The notes under the pieces were generated by a model, which was not told where the DNA came from, did not search any database, and saw only the letters and a program-made list of their open reading frames with translations. A stretch of DNA of 60,000 nt from Membranipora membranacea (taxonomy: Eukaryota; Bryozoa; Gymnolaemata; Cheilostomatida; Membraniporidae), in the NCBI GenBank assembly GCA_914767715.1, contig OU612069.1:24737387-24797386 (forward strand). The letters run 5' to 3'. Shown here in pieces: positions 1 through 9,979 of this stretch (positions are counted from its first letter, which is position 1; the number at the start of each line of letters is the position of its first letter). The translations under genes were made by a program, and so were the position numbers.

Positions 1-1024
1 AATGAGATCATCTGAATAGTAAGATGATTATGCGATTTAAGATATCAATTCAAGAACTTTCACTTATCTGAATGTGCTGCCCTGCCTGTTGATGCAGCTC
101 ATATCTACAAATATGTCGAGGAGACTTTTCAAGCCTGTGCCACATGACCAGATTTAGAAGCAAACTACATATGAGCAAACAAAGTGATTGCAGGCATTGA
201 TGAGTTTTGAAGCATGAAGTGAACTATCAGTGTTTTGTAAGTAGGTGTTGAGAACAATTCTGATAGCGAGGCAACAGATCTATGTTTTTACTCCCAGGCT
301 GTTCATGGATAAATTAATAAGATCCAAGAATTATATTAGGCAGACAGTTGATACTGATGCATTAGCTGACATTACAATTTTTATTGGCAAAGACAACATA
401 ATTTCACATCACGCTAGTTTTTAATGTCCATTCAATATACCGTAGAAAAATACTCACACAGTCCTATTAGCAACAAAGCAACAAACCATACAGCATTAAT
501 AATTAAAAATAATGAGAATGGCATGTTCACCTTGTGTTGATAAAGCATTTTGCAAGTTCAAAAAGTATAGTAACAAACAGCATCAGATAATGTCTATCTC
601 CCTAGTAACAAATCATCTTAAATCTAAATCCAAAGTGGCTTCAAATCTAACTAATATTTCAGAGTTTAATTTCTGCCTCTTATCTTATGAGTGATACTGG
701 AGACTCCTGATATATCTAAAACGGCTTACATAGTTGTGGCTGTGGTGCCCGAGTTTATGGCAAGCTCTTATTTTCAAAGTGAATGCTCTAATTGAACTCC
801 CTTTTTTTGTCCCTTATTTGTTATCAATCATCTCAGGAATCACTCTAAAATTGTGATGCTAGTATGCAGAAAAGGAAAACTAAAATCAAGTTGTACATTA
901 TTTAGAAAAAGTGAATTTCTTTCGCAAAATGGATTGATGTTTAATGTATACAAAGCTCAAATATTTAAGATCTAAATAATTAGATTGATTTCAAGCAATT
1001 AGGATTGCACTATGTTTACTGCCT
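1..1024. other. No gene recognised; probably 3-prime flank of the mosaic lectin gene
   Basis: AT-rich sequence with only short frames. It lies just beyond the stop codon of the minus-strand gene, so part of it is expected to be its 3-prime untranslated region. Nothing else is supported. Confidence 0.4.
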
Positions 1025-2466
1025 CTAGATGGGAGTGACTCTATTGGCAACCTTTCTTCCTCTGCACTTCCTCTTCATTCTCCTTTGAATTAGCCTAACT
1101 CCTCTTTTAGCTGCTCGATACATCGCTCGTACATCCATAACCACAAAAAATCCTATCATCAGCAATATTGGCGGAAAGTTTGCAATTCCCGCAACCTAAG
1201 GGTAAGAACAGAATGTATAGCTACTGCTCAGGTCCTTGCATAACTTATGACAGAAACAAAAATGTTCCTACTTTGAGATTAGCCTGATATCAGCAAACAT
1301 TTAATCTGAAATATTTGTAATTAAAAAAAATCAGAGCTCTACCAGAATGTAAAATGCTAATCTCACTCACCACAATTGCTACCAAAGAACCTTCTATTGG
1401 ATGGTGTTCTTTCTTTTCTACTACAGGCTCATTCTTCATCAGCGTTTCTTTGGCAATAAACTCCCGATCTGAAATAAAAAGTAGGCAAGATTCCATCCAA
1501 TACCACTAATACCACACATTTCCAATGACTTTTCATTGAATGTATAATATGGGTTATTTGTTTGATTGATTGATAGTTTGATTGAAAAATTGATTCCTTG
1601 AAGTTGATTGATTCGATGATATTGATTGATCTAATGTCGTTGATCCCATGAGTGCATGAAAATGTCATCTCCGATAAATGGCTATAAGCTCTTAAATAAC
1701 CACCCATTGTGATATGTTTACTTCATATATATTACCATGTATATTGAGATAATCTTTTTACTCTAAAAAAATACAACTATTGTATTGGATGATTTTCATG
1801 CAGTGACCGAAAAAATTGAATATGACAACCTGAGTTAGCCCTATCTCAGCCGCCTCACTTTTGTAATGTGGTGCTGAGGATTAAAAGGCCAGTTTAAAGT
1901 TACAAATTGGAGTGTGGAGGAAAGTGCTAAAACTAATACATGACCTCACCATCTGGACTCACCTTTACATATGATATCAAATACCCCTTCATCACTGTAT
2001 AATATCTCCATATCCTGTTCAGGAGGACACATGTAGTCCTGGGTGTCTTGGGCTTTGGTTTCATCTGATTGTTGGGGTTTTTCGCTCGGTGATTGGATTT
2101 CTGCTGCAATAAGTATAATAAGTATAATCATTGACAAAGATGAATCAATTAAGTGTTTGTCCCACTTGAAATTCTCAATGCAGCTAGAAAATATTGTGGC
2201 CCATAATTAACTTTGAAATACAGATGAGATGTGCACACATAATCACGGTCAGTATTTTATTTAGTCAGTCATCAAAAAGAACAAAACTTTCAATGACTCA
2301 CCTGTACATATGAAGTTTTTGCGCTCATAGCAATGCCCATACTGCCACTCAAATCTGTGGTCTATATACATACAAGATGGAACCCAGTCAGACAAGTTCT
2401 CTGACTGGAACGGCAGATCCTTCAGTTCAATCACAGTTTTTCCTGACCCTCCATATCTCATAAACA
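1025..2466 (-). CDS. CTLD C-terminal half, acidic linker, transmembrane helix and basic tail
   Basis: Exons 2466-2302, 2103-1963, 1468-1371 and 1195-1025, joined in phases 1-1, 1-1, 1-0 and 0-stop. The first encodes a CTLD C-terminal half: NLSDWVPSCMYI, then GHCYERKNFIC, with Cys spacing 13 and 7. The second is acidic and Gln/Pro-rich. The last two form one membrane-spanning helix across the junction (GSLVAIV then VAGIANFPPILLMIGFFVVM). A short, strongly basic cytoplasmic tail (RRMKRKCRGRK) follows, ending in TAG at 1027-1025. The exon at 2103 has a tandem NAGNAG acceptor. This is the only transmembrane segment seen for the locus. Confidence 0.65.
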
Positions 2467-5400
2467 CTACAAACATCAATGATATGAACACTTCGATCCA
2501 TCATCTCAATAGGCATGTATTCCAACAGACATACACACAAACAAACAATCATAAGTACAGGCAGATTGATGATGGATGGATTGAAAGATGAACAGAGGTA
2601 ATGATACAAACCTGGTATGTCAGTCTGGATTAGTGGCCATGGTTCTCTTGTCTGACCTGTAAATGATAGACTGGTTTCTGACTGCATAGCAATTTGGCCT
2701 TGAAACCTGAGGAGTTGAATAGTGTCAGCTCCACCTGTTCCACTACCAGTCGTTGTTCGATATCTGAAACAAAACGCAACATTATTTGTTACGATACCAT
2801 ACCATGTTAACTTAGTACACGATTAACATTTTTTTGCAGTGAAGGTGTGAGTTCTCTGTTCCACGTCCTGCCTAGGCCTACTTGTAGAGAAATATAGTGA
2901 AGTCTAGGTGCAATAAAAAACATTGAGTTATATTCAAGTCTCAATCTAAAATACTGCAAAAGTTATAGGCATATATATTGATTTTTGAATATAAATCTTT
3001 AAACCTGACTGACTCAAGTCGGCTTGACACTATGATGATTTGCAAATTACGAAGCAGCCTATCTTCATAATACAGTCTTACCTAGAAAAAAACCTGGAAC
3101 ATTAGATAATCCATTTACATGCAACACACAATATGACACCTGTGATAGGTACTTTGTGTCAAAGACAGATGTATCTCAATTGATGGCCAGTTTTGAAAAC
3201 ATGAAGCATATCAAGAAGAGCAAGCCGTTCCAAAATTCAATTGGCTAGTCATTATGCAGCTATTTAACTACAACTGTGTTCAACTACTGATGTTGATATC
3301 TTTACATGCCTTGCTTCAGAAGTAAGGGTCATTTCTTTTGTGGTGACTGCGTGTTCGGAGAAAACTGATACGCCTCCCTGAGCTCTTGTTACAGTACTCA
3401 GATCCTCAGTTATAGTTCCGTTACTCGAATTAGTGGTTTGACTTGCTGTTGTGGTTGACTGATCAGTAATAGCCGATGACACAAGCCCGTTTGTGGTCAA
3501 TAAAGGGTTGTTTGCTGTGCTCAAGGTAGTCAGTGTCCCTGCATAGCCTGAGGACCTTTGATTGGTGGTGTTATGCGCAACTGTTGAACTTGCTGTAGTA
3601 ATGTTAGAGGGCATGGTACTTGATGCCACAGTTCCAGTTTCTGTAGGTGATTGAGGACCATATAACTCAGTTGTTGGCTGGCTGTTTGTTGTGGCAGTGA
3701 TACTCGATAGCACCAGCCCGTCTGTGGTCAATAAAGGGTTGTTTGTTGGGCTCACGGCAGTCAGTGTCCCTGCATATTTTGAGGGCCTTTGGTCAGTGGT
3801 GTCATGTGCAACTGTCGAACTTGCTGTAGTAATGTTAGAGGGCATGGTACTTGATGCCACTGTTCCAGTTTCTCTAGTTGATTGATGACCATATAACTCA
3901 GCTGTTGGCTGGCTGTTTGTTGTGGCAGTGATACTCGATAGCACCAGCCCGTCTGTGGTCAATAAAGGGTTGTTTGTTGTGCTCACGGCAGTCAGTGTCC
4001 CTGCATATTTTGAGGACCTTTGGTCAGTGGTGTCATGTGCAACTGTCGAACTTGCTGTAGTAATGTTAGAGGGCATGGTACGTGATGCCACTGTTCCAGT
4101 TTCTCTAGTTGATTGATGACCATGTATCTCAGTTGTTGGCTGGCTGATTGTAGCAGCAGTGTTTGATGTATGAAGTCTCTCTGTAGTGCTGGTACCAGTT
4201 TTATTTGATTCAGTAGTGTCATTCACGATTGTTGGTATTTGAGTTGGAGAGGAAACATAATTTGATCCACCTGATTCAATTTCTCTAGTGGATTGCACAT
4301 AACGGTCAGAGATTGATTGATTGTTTGTTGTGGTCAAAGTTGAGACTTCTGGCAATAAGTGACTTATGTTCATGCATAAAACTTTATACTGATCTTGACA
4401 TGAAGTTTGTTGGCGGTGGGTTATGAGACGAGGATATGAGATGCTGAAATGAAGCATCTCACAATTTATGACTTCAGGATGAACTGCAATTTAAAAAAAA
4501 ACAACAGAATAAGGAATTTTAGCTGTAGGTTTAACCTGGAAAAAAATCTAGACAATATATTATGTCAAGGGGTGCCATCATTGTCTACATTGACAGTCTA
4601 TGTATTCATTGTTGATTGATATCTCTTTTTGCTTGTAAAACACAAACATAACACAATCATTGACGATGATAGTTGTTTCAAAATTCTGACTGAGAACAAT
4701 CAAATATGACTGCTAATTACCCACCTGAATTCAGAATCCAATCTAAATATGATGTCTCCGGTGCGAGCCAGAACTCAGTCTCCTGAATACCCAATCCGGT
4801 CATCATCGAGTTTCTAAAATTGTGTTGTTTATGGGTTAAAAATTCAAAGTCATGTGGATCAAAAACCTGACAAACGAGTATAGTGGATGATGAAGGAAAG
4901 CCTCAATGTGGGATGAATTGGGAAACGATGCAAGAGATTAACATCCTGTGATGGCAACATGATATTGACGGAACATAAACCATGAGCACTAAGCCTCTCA
5001 GCATGAGAAACCTCTAGTGTTAGAGATGAGGTGGCAACCAATACCCAAGCCGCTACACTGTATTGAGACGTAGGAAAATATTAACACAATAATAAGCATC
5101 TCAAAATCAGATGCAAGAATGGGTAGAACAAAAATACATTGGCCTGGTCTGTAAACAGTTGATTTAAGATGCTACTTAATGTGAGGCCCACACCTTTTTG
5201 TGTATTTGAATATTAGTATAGTTTGCCAACTCACATGTGGTCCCAAATTATACGAAAAATGAGAGTGTATCCATTATTTGCACATGTTCTTCTTGCAGTA
5301 TCAAGGTCTTGATTACTCCTCAAATCAAAATAGTAAGAGTATATCTTTTCGTGGTCAGAAAACGCTGGAAGAAATTCATTCACAATGATGAGCAATACCA

Positions 5401-8400
5401 AATTGTCCATACCAAAAATATATTTCCATAACTTTAGCAATTTTTATCTAGTTTTAATTTATCAACTCAAGAGAAGGGAAAAATGGGTGGTTAAAAGGGG
5501 ATGCAAATAATTTTCGCACAAAGGAAAGATGGAAGTTTTAACTATGTTTGAGGTTGCCACACTGCTTTAGATTTGACTGAGTCATTCATAACTCACCTAA
5601 CTGAAAATATCAATATGATTATATCTCAATGACTATTGTTAGATTGTTCAGTTGTCAATGTCATTGTTGAGAGTAATCATATGTGTATGTGTTACTTAGA
5701 TACATAACACCAAAGCAAATCAAGACTCATGTTTTAGATTCATTTGCATTTTCTCAATAGTTTCACTCACAGAAGTAGAAGGGTCCTCCTGCTGAGGTGC
5801 TTGTTGGGTTAAGTTGTGTGGTATAATAACTCAGGATGTCTGTTGTTGTTGAAAAAGCATGTTCTGGAACTTTACTGGTCTGGTTTACAGTAGCTGGAGT
5901 TTCAATACCTGAAAAAGCATTGTTCAACATCTAATTTTTGATTTCCAAAAGGTAAACAAGGTAGGTTATCAGTCCAATTAGCCTGCAAGATCAAGATCAA
6001 TGTCTATGAAATGAAGAGCCTTCTGTTTGAATGTCATGCAACTCAGATAAATCTATTTTCTAGTATCCTAAGATAAAAGGCTTTACTAGAGTCATCATTT
6101 CAATCAACATGTGGAATAGCTGCCTTATTTTCAATAAAGTGTTGCAGTGTTATACATGTTTCTTTCAAAGCCTACCTGCTTCAGGGCAATCTTTGGGACA
6201 TGTGACCTGGTAATCATAATTGCAAGCACATACACTGAGATCAAATTTCAGTCTATCTGCACAGCGTTGTACGATTCCATTATTAGTGAATCCTTGACAG
6301 CCTGTTGATGAGAGCACAGTGTAGTAAGGACCATCATTCTCATCCCTACAGCTACATATATTCTGAAAAACTACAAAGAAGGTAAGTAAGATGAGCCTGA
6401 AGGTTTAAACTCCGCACACAGACATCCGCATCTGAGTTTAATCTTCCGTCAGTGTCTCGACAATAACTTTTCTTTCGAAGAATCAAATTTATCATATTTT
6501 TCTTAGAACAACATAGTTGACTTTTCATCATAAAGACACATGTAATACTATGAGAAACTCATCATTGAGTTGCACATGATAAGGATACCTTCACTTTCAC
6601 CCTGTTCATAATTATCTCCATCTCTATTATCTTCCTCTGACACTTCTCCAGATACCACCTCACTGTCTGATGGCTCATCCTGTTCCTCTGATAGTTCAAT
6701 ATGAATTTCTTGTTCCCTTTTTCCTCTGATGAGATTCAAACCTGTTTTACAGAGAAAATTCTAAATTCATGTGCATTCTGGACACTAACTTTAAAAGAAG
6801 CAATATGAGGTTAAAATTGCTGATCTGTTCATTACTCAAACAGTGAGTTAGCTGAAGAAACTTCTCAGATAGCACTGTGCCTCGACATATAGACTTTTGA
6901 TGACAATGGTAGTGATGATTATCTCTACGATAAAAATTACTATAGCGAAGATAATAATGAAGATTATGACGATGGTGATTTCGACGGGAATTAACATCGC
7001 TAGCAAAAGCACAGGCCATAATCAAAGCTCAACGCTCTAAGAAAACAGTGCAATGAAATTATCAATTTCAGATATGAGTTTCTACTTCACATGAAAGTTG
7101 ATGTGTTCCAAGTAAAAGCAGTGCACACCTGAGTCAGTTGGTAATTTGTCATAAAGTGATACTCTTTTCGATCCATTCCAAATGTTGTTTGGTATCTCTG
7201 TGATTTGAGTGTCATCAAGGATAATATCAATCTCTCCATCTTTGACTATTACCATACTCAATTGATGCCAAGAATCAGTTAATCCGTTATGTACATGATC
7301 TATCAAAAGATCAAGTATATTGGAGCATAGTATCTTTTGACTGGGGGATGTGGAACAATTAACTACACAGGAGGAACATGCCATTAAATTGCAATATGTT
7401 CAAATTACACGCAGTAAAACCTTTGCAGAAACTGATGTTCTGTATTGCTAATGACTAATGGTATCAATGTGCTTTTGATTTGTCTACCTTGATCATTGGT
7501 GGAGTAGGCATCCTATTGAATACCTCAATAGATGTGACTGAAGAAAAATAATTATACATCTCTGCACAGGCCACTCACCTGTGTTGACCAGACCATTTGC
7601 GATAACTAGTAGGGAAATATCATTCACAGCTACAGTGACTTCTTCTTCATCATCACCAGTAACTAGTTGTAACATATTATATGTAGTGCAGTGTCCCTCA
7701 CAACTCTCTCCTTTACATAGGCAGGTATCTGTCTCCTGACTCGTCGGCATACGAAACCAGATACTCATACTTTCATTTTCTTCTTCCCACACCCCTGCTA
7801 TAGCGCTGTCTTCATTAGGTACCTCTATCAGATGCAGATATTCTGAAAATAACGACATGACTAAAAATTTCTCCTTCCCTTTTTGAAGGAAGTAGCTGCT
7901 GTAATCATCAGCCTTTGCAGATCTGTCATATTCTAACTAAGTAATGCTCTACATTAGGTTTGGGGCTTGTTGAGTCTCAATGATCATCGGAAAGTTTCTT
8001 ACCTAGTCTTAGATCAGTCCAGACTCCAGACCCTGTACCATGCTGTGTCATCAACAATCTGTTAGCCTCATGATCATTAGATCCATACGGGGATACAAGG
8101 GTAGCATTTAAACCAGCACAGTATCTCCTTGTCTAAAGTGATGAAGTATGTTAAAGCATTACTTTGAGGCTGCTATTTTTAATCACATCTTATTCTATCA
8201 TCTGAGCAGATTCCAGCTTTAGAATCGAAATATTGAGGAAGTTATGGACTCTCAAACTTCCAGGGTGATCGCCTTCAATCGACATTGGGAATAAGCAGGA
8301 TGTTTCTCCTACAGTATGTCACAACCGTCATACTTACTATGAGTTATTACACTGATACTCACACAGATAAGATGATGATCAAAATTCAGACCTAGGCGGG

Positions 8401-9979
8401 ACGCGAACCTGGGTCCACATACCTGCAGGCAACGACGCTACCACCGCGCCACCATCACGCCACTAGGCCCGGCCTCGTGAGCCCGTAGACAATATAGCTC
8501 AGCATTAGCGCGTTGCCTGCATGGCCATTTGGACACAGGTTTGAGACTCGCCTATGTCTGAATTTTGATCATCATCTTATTTGTGTGATTGTCAGTGTAA
8601 TAACTCATAATAAGTATGACGGTTGTGACGTACTATAAGGGAATTGCTCGCCGATAAACTGCCGTCACCTTGGAAGTTTGAGAGGCCATAACTTCCTCAA
8701 TATTTGGATTCTAAAGCTGGAATTCGCTCACATGATAAAATAAAATATGGAGAATAAGATGTGATACAAAATAGCAGCCGCAAAGTAATGCTTTAATTGA
8801 GTTATGTATGGCGTTAATCATAGATAAATTTGGCTCTCGATTCAGTCTATATTGCTGTCCTCCTTTTATGAGGCAAATATCTTTCATGACCTATTCACAA
8901 TAGATAATAAAATTTTATCCATATAAACTTCTTTTCTTCGTTAAATCTGAATGAGAGTTATTTCTGAATCCTGATAATCTCAGGATTCTGGAAAATGCAA
9001 AGCAAACTATCACCATCTGATCTATAATGTTTCTCTGCACCACACTAGGAAGAAAATGTTGTTGGGGACAAAATACATATAGTTTACCTCACCTCATCAG
9101 GCTTCAGGTAATCAGATACATGAAGGTAACACTGTCCATCTATGGGCTGCCAACCCTCCTCACATTGATTACTTTCAGAAGACACATCTACAGCAGATAA
9201 GCACTCTCTATGTTACTGCAATGCTTAATTTTGTTTTGAGAATATTAGTCTTAGCGTTGTGATTCGTCTTTTTTTTGTAAATGATTTTTGGCATGCTTGT
9301 CAAATTTGAAGAGAATAATGATGATGCTGGACAATAAAATAAGCTATACCCAAGAGGGAAGCTTTCAGCACATAACGAACCATAATAATCAATGATGACC
9401 AAATATTATATACTCTTGAAGTATTCAGTCAATAGGAATAAGCTTTTGATACGTACCATCACACTGTAGCGGTTTATAATTCAAACTCTGTGAAAGACCT
9501 GGATAATAACAACGCAATGGACTTAGAAGCAATTTTGTGTGCAGGATAGTTTTGTGACAGCAGCAAAACAACGGTGGCACTTGCCTCCATCAAGCAGGGC
9601 ATTCCCAGAGTTCAAGGTTATGAGATACAACAACCACTGTTCCATTCAGGCCCAAATATTTCCAATTTATTGTTTTCACTATTGGGTACTCAGTCTAGGA
9701 GGGTTAATTTAGGTGCTCTGCTGTAGAGAATGCATCCCTCAACAGATCTCACATTCACAGAGTGTGAGTGTGCAGCAAAAACATGAAACATGGTCGATAA
9801 TGGGAACAGTGAAGCTAAACAATATTTCACCTTTTCTCCCTTTAAACCGTGAGGTATATTTAAATGAGAGATAGCTGGTATACACACGCTGTAACACTCA
9901 TGACAAATGTAAGATACTGACCTGAATCAGAGAAGATGTTGATAACACAAGCAAACAGATAGAGAGCTAATACAATCAT
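1025..9979 (-). CDS. Mosaic CTLD / LamG-like / mucin surface or secreted protein, multi-exon (gene-level entry)
   Basis: Reconstructed by hand from splice sites. Exons, in transcript order: 9979-9922, 9498-9457, 9187-9093, 8132-8003, 7842-7579, 7362-7129, 6741-6589, 6370-6176, 5908-5771, 5364-5235, 4813-4725, 4483-3264. Their phases agree throughout and predict 915 aa ending at the stop at 3264. A second group of exons follows: 2466-2302, 2103-1963, 1468-1371 and 1195-1025. It is also phase-consistent internally and encodes a CTLD C-terminal half, a transmembrane helix and a basic tail. Most internal exons are symmetrical (phase 1-1), the usual mark of shuffled extracellular modules. I could not find a donor in the mucin exon that joins cleanly to the last group, so the gene may make a secreted and a membrane form by alternative splicing, or the last exons may be a separate unit. 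An exon candidate at 2763-2657 fits only in an unmatched phase. Likely role: extracellular recognition or adhesion (inference). Confidence 0.7.
2657..2763 (-). other. Possible exon with mismatched phase
   Basis: TTTCAG acceptor before 2763 and donors after 2657 (GTCAGA) or 2612 (GTTTGT). The frame that leads in phase into the exon at 2466 reads TTTGSGTGGADTIQLLRF and needs a phase-2 donor upstream, which I could not find in the mucin exon. It may be an alternative exon joined to something I missed between 2764 and 3264, or a chance open stretch. Confidence 0.25.
3264..4483 (-). CDS. CTLD C-terminal half joined to mucin-like Ser/Thr repeat region
   Basis: A single large exon. It opens with VINCEMLHFS, then SCQDQYKVLC, giving the three Cys (spacing about 20 and 7) of a CTLD C-terminal half. 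About 370 residues dominated by Thr, Ser, Asn and Ala follow, with many N-x-S/T sites (such as SNIT), typical of a heavily glycosylated mucin-like stalk. Three near-identical 77-residue repeats occupy the middle. The frame closes at 3264-3266 after VVEHSCS. No transmembrane segment lies before the stop, so this form would be secreted. The best internal donor (after the His of ARH, GTAAAG) is in phase 0 and meets no clear downstream exon. Confidence 0.7.
3460..4152 (-). repeat. 231-bp in-frame tandem repeat (3 copies) in the mucin exon
   Basis: The blocks at 3460-3690, 3691-3921 and 3922-4152 are near-identical with a period of 231 bp (77 codons). Each contains the residues GTVASSTMPSNITTASSTVA and NNPLLTT with a few substitutions. 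Because the period is a multiple of three, copy-number change keeps the frame and only alters the length of the mucin-like stalk. Such coding minisatellites are often polymorphic between individuals (known for mucins generally; inference here). Confidence 0.9.
4725..5908 (-). CDS. Thr-rich linker exon and second CTLD N-terminal half
   Basis: The exon at 5908-5771 encodes a Ser/Thr-rich segment with possible O- and N-glycosylation (NQTS). Exons 5364-5235 and 4813-4725 then encode a CTLD N-terminal half. It has RRTCANNGYTL (helix-2 Cys) and TEFWLAPETSYLDW, where FWLAP occupies the WIGL position. Phases run 1-1, 1-2 and 2-1. The last ends in phase 1 and can accept either of two downstream C-terminal-half exons (starting 4483 or 2466). 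Confidence 0.6.
6176..6741 (-). CDS. Acidic linker exon and Cys-rich module exon
   Basis: The exon at 6741-6589 encodes about 51 residues rich in Glu, Asp and Ser (for example EEQDEPSDSEVVSGEVSEED) and looks like a disordered acidic linker. The exon at 6370-6176 encodes about 65 residues with eight Cys, opening NICSCRDENDG and ending VTCPKDCPEA. Its proper acceptor is the TAG at 6372-6371; using the nearer CAG would put a stop in frame. I do not recognise the Cys module. Both exons are phase 1-1 and so could be skipped without a frameshift. Confidence 0.55.
7129..7842 (-). CDS. Two exons coding a laminin-G-like (concanavalin-type jelly-roll) domain
   Basis: Exons 7842-7579 and 7362-7129, both phase 1-1. 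The first contains ESMSIWFRMPTS, resembling the early strand of LamG/pentraxin-like folds, a Cys cluster (CLCKGESCEGHC) and a frame through an acidic DDEEE patch. The second contains DSWHQLSMVIVKDGEIDI, which closely follows the W-H-x-L-x-V...DG signature of LamG-like domains. The donor at 7128 (GTGTGC) is weak, but the phase fits the next exon. Calling the family LamG-like is reliable at the fold level only; the exact subfamily and ligand are unknown. Confidence 0.55.
8003..9187 (-). CDS. Two exons coding the N-terminal half of a C-type lectin-like domain
   Basis: Exons 9187-9093 and 8132-8003. The first reads C-EEGW-QPIDGQC-Y, the usual long-form CTLD opening with two Cys. The second contains YCAGLNATLV, the conserved helix-2 Cys and the following strand, and later VWTDLRL at the position where CTLDs carry a WIGL-like motif. 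The exon pair ends in phase 1 exactly where CTLDs are often split. The C-terminal half is not in the next exon, which instead begins a LamG-like domain. So the domain is either incomplete or completed by a distant exon (the halves at 4483 or 2466 are both phase 1). An inverted pair of SINEs occupies the intron between these two exons. Confidence 0.65.
8144..8460 (-). repeat. tRNA-derived SINE, minus strand (left arm of hairpin)
   Basis: Read on the minus strand from about 8460, it has an A-box-like GGCGCGGTGGTAGCG and, about 45 bases on, a B-box-like GGTTCGCGTCC. These are the internal RNA polymerase III promoter elements of a tRNA. A body follows (CTGAATTTTGATCATCATCT and onward) that ends near 8144. 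The same body, inverted, occurs at 8465-8812. It lies in an intron of the mosaic lectin gene. Confidence 0.75.
8465..8812 (+). repeat. tRNA-derived SINE, plus strand (right arm of hairpin)
   Basis: The head has TAGCTCAGCATTAGCG (A-box-like) and GGTTTGAGACTCGCC (B-box-like), followed by the same body as the left arm. The body runs through the CAAAATTCAGAC-related core, CACAACCGTCATACTTA and CTTCCTCAATATTT, to AAAGCATTACTTTG near the end. The heads of the two copies differ more than the bodies. The pair is head-to-head with almost no spacer. Confidence 0.75.
9922..9979 (-). CDS. First exon: signal peptide of the mosaic lectin gene
   Basis: The frame starts at an ATG (9979-9977) preceded by an A-rich stretch and reads MIVLALYLFACVINIFSDS before a GT donor. 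This is a short hydrophobic core followed by a small polar end, typical of a cleaved signal peptide. It ends in phase 1, matching both the 42-nt exon at 9498-9457 (which adds a Cys) and the CTLD exon at 9187-9093. The small exon could therefore be an optional cassette. The start is chosen because it is the only nearby Met with a signal-like sequence leading in phase into the lectin exons. Confidence 0.65.

Noticed and set aside
1540-1660. CRISPR-like or regulatory repeat of GATTGATT units
   Set aside because: Simple-sequence drift (TTGATTGATTG) in an intron, with no regular spacer structure.
3691-4116. Two near-identical 64-aa plus-strand frames
   Set aside because: Antisense shadows of the 231-bp mucin repeat in the minus-strand gene.
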